A stretch of DNA of 64,000 nt from Planctomycetota bacterium (GTDB taxonomy: Bacteria; Planctomycetota; UBA8742; UBA2392), in the NCBI GenBank assembly GCA_027493625.1, contig JAOSKM010000003.1, positions 62,001 to 126,000 on the forward strand. The letters are read 5' to 3'. The translations under genes and the position numbers were made by a program. Under the pieces are notes generated by a model. The model was not told the origin of the DNA and did not search any database. It saw only the letters and a list, made by a program, of their open reading frames with translations. This document shows positions 56,232-64,000 of this stretch, one piece after another. Every line of letters begins with the position of its first letter. Within the stretch, counting starts at the first letter, position 1.

Positions 56232-56504
56232 TTACGTGGGTTTGTTGAGCTCGTAGGTGTTGCTGCGGCCCCTCTTGAGCTTGCCCTTCTCGACCAGCTC
56301 GTCCCACACTTCGGGCGGGAAGCCGGGCAGCAACTCGATGGTCGCGTCCAGGGCGCTGTCTTCCAGCGTCTCCTCGGTCACGGTCGGCTGGCGCGGCGTG
56401 CCGAAGCGTTCCTTGTAGGGAGAGCGCACATGGCCGATCACCACGGCCGTGAAGCTGTCCGGCGCGGCGGCCGTGTGGTCCTGCGGTGGTTTCTTGCGTT
56501 TCAT
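56232..56504 (-). pseudogene. Truncated trmO copy with unrelated tail
   Basis: The first ~60 residues match TrmO at 51279-51821 (MKRKKPPQDHT, VIGHVRSPYKERFGTPRQP, ALDATIELLPG). The protein then diverges into a 29-residue lysine-rich tail, beginning FPPEVWDELVEKGK, ending at 56232. The C-terminal methyltransferase motifs are absent, so it is not a working TrmO. Confidence 0.75.
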
Positions 56505-56518
56505 GGCCGGATGTTAAC

Positions 56519-56552
56519 AGAAAACCCACGGCTTGCGCCGTGGGTTGGTTTT
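56519..56552 (-). terminator. Terminator for the lipoprotein gene
   Basis: On the minus strand AACCCACGGC-GCAA-GCCGTGGGTT is followed by TTCTGTT. It closes the gene at 56564. Confidence 0.85.
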
Positions 56553-56563
56553 GGGCGGTTGGC

Positions 56564-57154
56564 CTACTTGCGAACGCCGGTCTGCAGGCTGCTCCATTCG
56601 TCGACGTACCATTTGCCGTTGGCCAGGCGCAGGGTGACGGGCGAGGCGCTGTCCTTGCCGCTGCTCCAGATGAAGAACTTGGTCTCGGTGTCTGAGTTCT
56701 CGCGGGTCTCCTTGATCTCCAGGACGATCTTCTCAGGCTCGGTCAGCTTGTAGTCCGTGGGTTCGCCTCCGGCGTAGCTGCGGGCGTATGTGGGATTATC
56801 CCGCATGCGATTGAAGCCCTCCGAGGCTGCCTGGCTGGGCTTCACGCCGGTGGGGCCTTCGGGGTCCTTCCACTGGTCGTTGCTGCGGCTCATGTAGGCG
56901 CCGGCCGCGTAGCCTTCGTCCTTGTTCTCTTCGATCAGCAGAAGCGCGTTCATGAACAGCAGCAGCACTTCGTCGGGGTCGCCGGCGTTCTTGTCGTACG
57001 CTTCCTTGAGTTCCTTGGCGCTGTGCAGGCGTACGCTGCCAATGCTGCGCGAGGTGGCATCCTGCTTGATGTCTTCTTTGATCTTGCGTGTGCTTTCGCA
57101 GGCCGTGATCAGCAGCAAGCCAGCCAGCACGATGGCCCAGGACAACCGGATCAT
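56564..57154 (-). CDS. Predicted lipoprotein
   Basis: The 196-residue protein from ATG 57154 (MIRLSWAIVLAGLLLITAC) has a signal peptide and lipobox. The mature part is charged and helical with a final beta hairpin (KFFIWSSGKDSASPVTLRLANGKW). This end resembles that of the lipoprotein at 25536-25979, so the two may share a domain. Longer reading from 57190 adds no signal features. No function known. Confidence 0.75.
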   Translation of the reverse strand: MIRLSWAIVLAGLLLITACESTRKIKEDIKQDATSRSIGSVRLHSAKELKEAYDKNAGDPDEVLLLFMNALLLIEENKDEGYAAGAYMSRSNDQWKDPEGPTGVKPSQAASEGFNRMRDNPTYARSYAGGEPTDYKLTEPEKIVLEIKETRENSDTETKFFIWSSGKDSASPVTLRLANGKWYVDEWSSLQTGVRK

Positions 57155-57309
57155 AAAGTCTCCGTACGATGGTGGATGTGAGCGCCCCAAGAGTTACCTT
57201 TTTCGCGGCCGGGATGCCATCGTCAACTGCCCCCACGGCGGGCGAAACGGGCCCTGGGCTGCCTGCGCGCTGCTATCACGTTGCGGATCACAAGTTATGA
57301 TCCGCGCCC

Positions 57310-60060
57310 ATGGACAGCGAGAACATTGCCTACATCGAGTCCCTGTTGAAGGATTACAGCCGCGACCCGGCCTCGGTACCTGTGCGGTGGCGCGAGTACT
57401 TCCAGGCCCTGGGCACCGAATCCGTGCAGCTGGGCCCCAGCTTCAAGCCCCGCAGCATCTTCAACCCGCCCTCGGTCACGGTCGGCCCGGCCGGCGTCAG
57501 CGCCTTTGACGCCGCCGCTCTGCAGGAAAAGGTCGACCGCCTGATCCGCGTGTATCGCGCCCGCGGCCACCGCATCGCCCAGGTGGACCCCCTGGGCCGC
57601 GCCCTGCCGCGCATCCGCGAGCTCGAGCTCGAGTACTTCGGCCTGCGCGAAGAAGACATGGACCGGCCGATCGTCAGCACCAGCATCGCCTACCCGGGCC
57701 TGAACACGCCGCGCAAGGTACTTGATCTGCTGCAGGAGACTTATTGCCGCAGCATCGGCGTGCAGTTCATGCACATCGACGACCTTGAGGTCACCACCTG
57801 GATCGGCCAGCGCGTGGAGAGCAGCCGCAACCGCTGCGAGCTCACGCGCGACGAGAAAATCCGCATCTTCCGGCGCCTCAACGACGCGGTCACCTTCGAG
57901 AAGTTCCTGCAGACGAAGTACATCGGCAGCAAGAGCTTCTCGCTGGAAGGCGGCGAGTCGCTCATCCCGCTGCTGGACCTGGCGATCGAAAAAGCCTCCG
58001 AGCAGGGCGTGGTCGAGATCGTGATCGCCATGGCCCACCGCGGCCGGCTGAACGTGCTGGCAAACGTGATGGGCAAGACGCCGCGCGAGATTTTCGCCGA
58101 GTTCGAGGACTTCGAGACCGAGACCGAACACGGCGACGTCAAGTACCACATGGGCTACAGCAACGACTGGGTGACCCAGGCCGGCAAGAGCGTGCACCTT
58201 TCGTTGTGCTTCAACCCCAGCCACCTGGAGTTCATCAACCCCATCGCGCTCGGCCGCGTGCGCGCCAAGCAGGACCGCGTGCGCGACTTCGACCGCCGCA
58301 AGGGCGCGGCGCTGATAATCCACGGCGACGCCGCGCTGATCGGCGAGGGCGTGGTGCAGGAGACGTTCAACCTGTCCGAGCTGGGCGCCTACCACACCGG
58401 CGGCGCGATCCACATCGTGCTGAACAACCAGATCGGCTTCACCACCCTGCCCGAGCAGAACCGCAGCAGCACCTACGCCACCGACATCGCCAAGATGCTG
58501 CAGATCCCTATCTTCCACGTGAACGGCGAAGACCCCGAGGCCGTGGCCCAGGTGGTGCGCACGGCGCTGGATTTCAGGCAGAAGTTCCAGCGCGACGTGG
58601 TGATCGACATGTACTGCTACCGCTTGCGCGGCCACAACGAAGGCGACGAGCCCGCCTTCACCCAGCCCGTGATGTACCGCGAGATCCGCCAGCGCGAGGA
58701 AGTGCGCGACCGCTACCTGCACCGCCTGCTGGAAAGCGGCGGCATCACCGAGCGCGAGGCCGAGGAAATCCAGGCCCACCCCAAGGCCTTCTTCGACGAA
58801 GAGCTGCTGGCCGCGCGGCGCAAGAGCCGCATCATCAGCCGCAACCAGCTTGAGGTGGTCTGGAGCCCCTACAAGGGCGGCCTTGAGCCCGAGGGCGAAC
58901 AGCCGGAGACCGGCGTGGCGCTGGACAAGCTGCAGGACTACCTGCGCACCATGGCGAAAGCGCCCAGCGGCTTCCACCTGCACCCCAAGCTGGAGCGCTT
59001 CGTGGCCGCGCGCAACGAGATGGCGGCCGGCGACAAGCCGCTCGACTGGGGCGCCGGCGAGGCACTGGCCTACGCCAGCCTGGCGGCCGAGGGCACCCGC
59101 GTACGCTTGACGGGTCAAGATGCCGAACGCGGCACCTTCACCCACCGCCACAGCGTGTGGCATGACGTCGAGAACGGCGCGGTGTATCGGCCGCTCGACC
59201 ACGTGGCGCCGGGCCAGGCCCAGGTCAACATCGTGAACAGCCCGCTCTCCGAGACCGCCGTGCTGGGCTTCGAGTACGGCTACAGCCTCGACGCCCCGGA
59301 CGTGCTGGTGATGTGGGAGGCCCAGTTCGGCGACTTCTGGAACGTGGCCCAGGTCATCGTGGACCAGTTCCTGGTAAGCGCCGAGGAGAAGTGGAACCGC
59401 CTCAGCGGCCTGGTGATGCTGCTGCCCCACGGCATGGAAGGCCAGGGGCCCGAGCACTCCAGCGGCCGTGTCGAGCGCTTCCTGAACCTGGCGGCGGACG
59501 ACAACATCCAGGTCTGCAACGTGACCACGCCGGCGCAGTTCTTTCACCTGATCAGGCGCCAGATGCGGCGCCAGTGGCTGAAGCCGCTGATCGTGATGAC
59601 GCCCAAGAGCCTGCTGCGCCACCCGGAGTGCGTGTCGCCGCTGCAGGATTTCAGCCAGGGGCGCTTCCAGAAGTTCATCCCGGATGACTGGGCAGACGCC
59701 AAGCCTTCGCGGTTGCTGATCTGCACCGGCAAGGTCTACTACGACCTGGACGCCGCGCGCAAAGAGCAAGGCCGCCGCGACGTGGCGATCGTGCGGCTTG
59801 AGCAGCTGTACCCGCTCAAGGACGCCACGCTGCACGAGATTGTGAACCGCTACCCGGCAGGCACGCCGGTCTACTGGGTGCAGGAAGAGCACGAGAACAT
59901 GGGCCCCTGCATCCACCTGCGCATGTGCTGGGAGCGGGCCTTTGCAGGCGAGCGCAAGCTGGAGTGGATCGCCCGCAGTATCGCGGCCAGCCCCGCCACA
60001 GGCTCACCGCGCAGGCACAAGAAAGAACAGGCCGACCTGGTGGCACGGGCATTGGGTTAG
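57310..60060 (+). CDS. sucA: 2-oxoglutarate dehydrogenase E1 component
   Basis: SucA is the thiamine-diphosphate enzyme that decarboxylates 2-oxoglutarate in the TCA cycle. The 916-residue protein has the N-terminal E2-binding helix ([16 protein letters not shown]), the HRGRLNVL segment (about 239-246), [13 protein letters not shown], the TPP motif with [21 protein letters not shown] (cited in two parts: DMYCYRLRG and HNEGDEP), and the C-terminal [12 protein letters not shown]. Full length. First gene of sucA-sucB-lpd. A CTTGACGGGTCAAG motif lies at 59106-59119. Confidence 0.97.
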   Translation: MDSENIAYIESLLKDYSRDPASVPVRWREYFQALGTESVQLGPSFKPRSIFNPPSVTVGPAGVSAFDAAALQEKVDRLIRVYRARGHRIAQVDPLGRALPRIRELELEYFGLREEDMDRPIVSTSIAYPGLNTPRKVLDLLQETYCRSIGVQFMHIDDLEVTTWIGQRVESSRNRCELTRDEKIRIFRRLNDAVTFEKFLQTKYIGSKSFSLEGGESLIPLLDLAIEKASEQGVVEIVIAMAHRGRLNVLANVMGKTPREIFAEFEDFETETEHGDVKYHMGYSNDWVTQAGKSVHLSLCFNPSHLEFINPIALGRVRAKQDRVRDFDRRKGAALIIHGDAALIGEGVVQETFNLSELGAYHTGGAIHIVLNNQIGFTTLPEQNRSSTYATDIAKMLQIPIFHVNGEDPEAVAQVVRTALDFRQKFQRDVVIDMYCYRLRGHNEGDEPAFTQPVMYREIRQREEVRDRYLHRLLESGGITEREAEEIQAHPKAFFDEELLAARRKSRIISRNQLEVVWSPYKGGLEPEGEQPETGVALDKLQDYLRTMAKAPSGFHLHPKLERFVAARNEMAAGDKPLDWGAGEALAYASLAAEGTRVRLTGQDAERGTFTHRHSVWHDVENGAVYRPLDHVAPGQAQVNIVNSPLSETAVLGFEYGYSLDAPDVLVMWEAQFGDFWNVAQVIVDQFLVSAEEKWNRLSGLVMLLPHGMEGQGPEHSSGRVERFLNLAADDNIQVCNVTTPAQFFHLIRRQMRRQWLKPLIVMTPKSLLRHPECVSPLQDFSQGRFQKFIPDDWADAKPSRLLICTGKVYYDLDAARKEQGRRDVAIVRLEQLYPLKDATLHEIVNRYPAGTPVYWVQEEHENMGPCIHLRMCWERAFAGERKLEWIARSIAASPATGSPRRHKKEQADLVARALG
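59106..59119. repeat. CTTGACNNGTCAAG motif 4 (in sucA)
   Basis: CTTGACGGGTCAAG, encoding RLTGQD with TTG and CAA. Confidence 0.5.
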
Positions 60061-60128
60061 GGCGGCAGAGAACAAGAGCCGCAAGCGCAAGCGCGCGGCC
60101 GATTGACGAAAGACAAGCGGACAACGCC

Positions 60129-61370
60129 ATGGCAATCGAACTCAAAATCCCCAGCGTCGGTGAGAGCATCACCGAGGTCATCATCGGCACCTGGATCAAA
60201 CACGAAGGCGACGCCGTCGAAACCGACGAACCCATCGTCGAGATCGACTCCGACAAGGCCAGCCAGGAACTAGGCGCGCCGGCCGGCGGCACCATCCAGA
60301 AGCTGCTTAAAAAGGAAGGCGACACCGCCCAGGTAGGCGAAGTCATCGCCCTGATCGAAGAAAACGGCAAAGCCGCCAAACGCGGAACAGGAGCCCGGAG
60401 CGCAAGCGACGGGGGCAAAAAGGGCGCCAGGCAGCAGGCGGCAGGCGGCAGTGAAGCCGCCCCCGCCGAGCCCCGCGTGATGCCCGCCGCCAAACGCATG
60501 CTGGACGAAAACAAGCTCAGCCCGGCCGACATAACGCCCTCCGGCCCCGGCGGCCGCGTGTTAAAGGAAGACGTGCAGCGCGCACTGGCGGGCAAGGCGC
60601 CCCCGCCGCCCACCGCAGGCAAGCTGCCCGCGCCACAGGGCCTGCGCGAGACTGAAACCGTGCGCATGTCCACCCTGCGCAAGCGCCTCGCCCAGCGCCT
60701 GGTGGAGGCGCAGCAGACAGCGGCGATCCTGACCACCTTCAACGAAATCGACATGAGCGCGGTGATGCAGCTGCGCGCCCACCACAAGGACGCGTTCCTG
60801 GCCAAGCACGGCGTCAAGCTCGGCTTCATGTCGTTCTTCGTGAAGGCGGCCGTGGATGCGCTGCGGCTCGTCCCACAGGTGAACGGGCGCATCGAGGGCG
60901 ACAACATCGTCTACCACAACTACCAGGACATCGGCGTCGCCGTGGGCGGCGGGCGCGGCCTGGTGGTGCCGGTGCTGCGCAACGCCGAGCGCATGAGCTT
61001 CGCCGAGGTCGAGCTGGCCATCGCCGACTTCGGCCGCCGCGCCCAAAGCAACGAGATCACGCCCGACGAGATGCAGGGCGGCACGTTCACCATCAGCAAC
61101 GGCGGCGTGTACGGCAGCCTGCTCAGCACGCCGATCCTGAACCCGCCGCAAAGCGGCATCCTGGGCATGCACGCGATCCAGGACCGGCCCATGGCGGTGA
61201 ACGGCCAGGTGGTCATCCGCCCCATGATGTACGTGGCCCTGAGCTACGACCACCGCATCATCGACGGCCGCGAGGCGGTAACGTTCCTGAAGCGCATCAA
61301 GGAATGCGTGGAAGACCCGACCCGCATGCTGATGGAGATCCGACGACAGGTTGTAGGTTTCAGGTTGTAG
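60129..61370 (+). CDS. sucB: Dihydrolipoamide succinyltransferase (E2)
   Basis: E2 carries the succinyl group on a lipoyl arm. Residues 1-80 form the lipoyl domain with K43 in [10 protein letters not shown] low-complexity linker follows (about 83-115), then the E1/E3-binding domain ([19 protein letters not shown]), and the catalytic core with [14 protein letters not shown]. The start at 60129 is the family start; an upstream frame from 59925 is antisense or overlapping. The last ~8 residues (RRQVVGFRL) are encoded by a TTGTAGGTT repeat in place of the usual end (MLMEI). Confidence 0.95.
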   Translation: MAIELKIPSVGESITEVIIGTWIKHEGDAVETDEPIVEIDSDKASQELGAPAGGTIQKLLKKEGDTAQVGEVIALIEENGKAAKRGTGARSASDGGKKGARQQAAGGSEAAPAEPRVMPAAKRMLDENKLSPADITPSGPGGRVLKEDVQRALAGKAPPPPTAGKLPAPQGLRETETVRMSTLRKRLAQRLVEAQQTAAILTTFNEIDMSAVMQLRAHHKDAFLAKHGVKLGFMSFFVKAAVDALRLVPQVNGRIEGDNIVYHNYQDIGVAVGGGRGLVVPVLRNAERMSFAEVELAIADFGRRAQSNEITPDEMQGGTFTISNGGVYGSLLSTPILNPPQSGILGMHAIQDRPMAVNGQVVIRPMMYVALSYDHRIIDGREAVTFLKRIKECVEDPTRMLMEIRRQVVGFRL

Positions 61371-61436
61371 GTTGTAGGGACCTGAAGCCGCACGCTCGAA
61401 CCGCCCTACAACCTACCACCTGATCCCTACAACCTG
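61343..61436. repeat. GTTGTAGG-type palindromic repeat
   Basis: AGGTTGTAGGTTTCAGGTTG units at 61345-61376 and the complementary CCTACAACCTACC / CCCTACAACCTG at 61400-61436. It supplies the sucB stop (TAG) and ends right at the lpd start. Confidence 0.8.
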
Positions 61437-62816
<1,380 letters not shown>

Positions 62817-62819
<3 letters not shown>

Positions 62820-63115
62820 GGCCACGCGGCCGAACCCCAACGTAGGGACACGCTGCTGCGTGTCCCCGGCCGCACGCCAAGCACCCGGGACACGCGGCGG
62901 CGTGTCCCTACGGCGTGTCCCCGGCCGCACGCCAAGCACCCGGGACACGCGGCAGCGTGTCCCTACGGCGTGTCCCCGGCCAACGGAGTGTCCTCGGCCG
63001 CACGCCAACCGCCCGGGACACGCGGCAGAACACCAAGGTAGGGACACGCGGCAGCGTGTCCCTACGGCCGATTGCCAGGCACCCGGGACACGCGGCAGCG
63101 TGTCCCTACGGAGAA
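62817..63115. repeat. REP array 1, left of the REP-associated transposase
   Basis: At least six units built on TAGGGACACGC...GCGTGTCCCTA and the half-unit CCCGGGACACGCGGC, alternating in orientation, with spacers such as CCGATTGCCAGGCA. The TAG at 62817 serves as the lpd stop. Confidence 0.9.
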
Positions 63116-63155
63116 TCCCAACACTACGCATTTGTCGGTTGCTAGACTGCCGTCC

Positions 63156-63746
63156 ATGCGTTTGCACGACCGCCAAGCCATGCGTCGGATGCACTTTGAC
63201 TACGCATCGCGTGCGGCATACTTCATCACAATCTGCGAATCGAAGCGTCGGCAAGTCTTCAGCACGATTGATGAAGGCCTGCACTTGACGCCATTGGGCA
63301 AAATCATCGAGCAGGAGTGGCTGAGGACGGCGTCCTTGCGGAGTTACGTCGCGCTGGGTGAATTCGTGATCATGCCCAATCACTTCCACGGGATCCTGAA
63401 GATCATGCGCTCCGTCGCATCGAATCCGCGACCACGCAGGTTTGGCGAAGGCCGCACGGCGAGCGTGGCGTCAATCGTCGGGAACTTCAAGGCTGCGGTA
63501 ACCCGGCGCGCGCAACGGGAATTGCCGGGTGTGGATTGGGGCTGGCAACCGCGATTCTACGACCACGTCATCCGCGACGAGCACGGATACCTGCGGGTAG
63601 AGCAATACATCCAGGACAACCCACACACATGGGTGAGCGACAGGGACAATCCGCAGTCAACATCGGATGACCGATTCCATGAGTGGCTCGAAAGCCTGCC
63701 ACCGCCAAAGCCAGGTGATGTGATTGATCCCGGCAATCCGATGTAG
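63156..63746 (+). CDS. REP-associated tyrosine transposase (Y1, IS200-like)
   Basis: The 196-residue protein has the HUH motif PNHFHGIL and the C-terminal VEQYIQDNPHTW with the expected catalytic tyrosine. It fits the RAYT family, which binds and moves REP palindromes. ATG 63156 is taken from the first methionine after the REP array. The gene is framed by REP arrays on both sides, and its stop (TAG) is the first triplet of the next one. Confidence 0.93.
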   Translation: MRLHDRQAMRRMHFDYASRAAYFITICESKRRQVFSTIDEGLHLTPLGKIIEQEWLRTASLRSYVALGEFVIMPNHFHGILKIMRSVASNPRPRRFGEGRTASVASIVGNFKAAVTRRAQRELPGVDWGWQPRFYDHVIRDEHGYLRVEQYIQDNPHTWVSDRDNPQSTSDDRFHEWLESLPPPKPGDVIDPGNPM

Positions 63747-63885
63747 GGACACGCGGCAGCGTGTCCCCGGCCACAGGCCAACCGCACGGGACACGCGGCG
63801 GAAAACCAAGGTAGGGACACGCGGCAGCGTGTCCCTACGGCCGATTGCCAGGCACCCGGGACACGCGGCGGCGTGTCCCTACTGC
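63744..63885. repeat. REP array 2, right of the REP-associated transposase
   Basis: Units of the same TAGGGACACG...CGTGTCCCTA type. A stretch of about 110 bp (63775-63883) is nearly identical to 63001-63111, so the transposase is flanked by direct repeats of its own REP array. Confidence 0.9.
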
Positions 63886-64000
63886 GTGATCCGCGGGATG
63901 TAGATGTCGTAGGCGTCGAGCATCCTGGCTCGGTTGTCTTCCGTGATGGTTACGTAGTCGCGGATGGATTTCACCAGCCGGGCTGTGGCGCGGGCGGCAA
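63879..64000 (-). CDS. C-terminal end of an unknown protein (partial)
   Basis: Open to the window edge: 40 residues, ...AARATARLVKSIRDYVTITE..., ending YIPRITQ and a TAG supplied by the REP unit. It is helical, and no family is recognised. Confidence 0.5.
   Translation of the reverse strand, partial: AARATARLVKSIRDYVTITEDNRARMLDAYDIYIPRITQ

Larger units (their letters stand above)
51822..56323. mobile_element. Low-GC genomic island between trmO repeats
   Basis: Between the trmO start (51821) and the truncated trmO copy (56324-56504) base composition and codon use differ visibly from the surroundings (more A/T at third positions). Four same-strand genes fill it, with no integrase or transposase seen. 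The two trmO 5' ends are ~85% identical over 180 bp as direct repeats, so the island is bounded as if by a duplication or recombination event. Confidence 0.6.

Noticed and set aside
57295..59916. 873-residue open frame on the minus strand opposite sucA
   Set aside because: sucA is unmistakable; the antisense frame is rich in V, A, H, D and G, as usual for the complement of GC-rich genes.

Overview
The window is about 65% GC and densely coded. It comes from a Gram-negative bacterium with a lipid A pathway (skp-like, lpxD, lpxC, fabZ). Taxonomy is inferred only. The many secreted repeat proteins, the self-complementary intergenic repeats and the gene content suggest a planctomycete or another PVC-type lineage, but no rRNA or other marker is present to settle it. 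I see no rRNA, tRNA or CRISPR array.

Layout. 1-7.3 kb holds an envelope cluster (Skp/OmpH-like, lpxD, lpxC-fabZ, a Gfo/Idh oxidoreductase), interrupted by a frameshifted Fic gene and a Tat lipoprotein of the DUF1513 type; lpxA is not seen. 7.6-9.7 kb is a tandem pair of secreted von Willebrand A proteins that share the same -1 frame break. 9.7-11.2 kb is an IS481-type element set in CTCCTGC repeats. 11.3-18.1 kb holds a second DUF1513 lipoprotein, a coiled-coil protein, a TPR protein fragment and an XRE-TPR regulator. 18.2-24.4 kb encodes a beta-helix protein and a 1565-residue Ig-like repeat protein. 24.5-31.1 kb holds fba, a lipoprotein, orn, pckA, a glycosyltransferase and a GDP-fucose synthase-like gene. 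31.1-31.4 kb is an ArsC-like gene with an in-frame UGA at the first cysteine of its CxxC site, followed by a fitting bacterial SECIS hairpin: a candidate selenoprotein. 33.7-37.2 kb holds a zinc-ribbon/TPR protein, rph, two small paralogues, panD and a PLP-binding protein. 37.3-40.5 kb is a pyrimidine locus with a leader peptide and attenuator ahead of pyrB, an alpha/beta hydrolase, and a dihydroorotase homologue that has lost its metal ligands. 40.5-45.5 kb holds a ComEA-like protein, a second XRE-TPR regulator and a GEVED-domain secreted protein. 45.6-51.8 kb holds a Y1 transposase, metH, an esterase, a ParDE-type pair and trmO. 51.8-56.3 kb is a lower-GC island with a four-gene operon of unknown function, bounded by trmO and a truncated trmO copy. 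57.3-62.8 kb is sucA-sucB-lpd. The last kilobase is a REP array around a REP-associated tyrosine transposase.

Main themes. (1) Recoding or error: one likely UGA-Sec codon and six single-base frame breaks, five of them apparent losses in C or G runs. Two of the breaks are identical in diverged tandem copies. (2) Repeats sit at gene ends: several REP-like units supply or abut the stop codons of neighbouring genes. (3) A 14-bp palindromic motif CTTGACNNGTCAAG occurs four times inside conserved genes, using codons that look rare here. (4) Three secreted proteins end in a Cys-hydrophobic-Arg tail that looks like a sorting signal.
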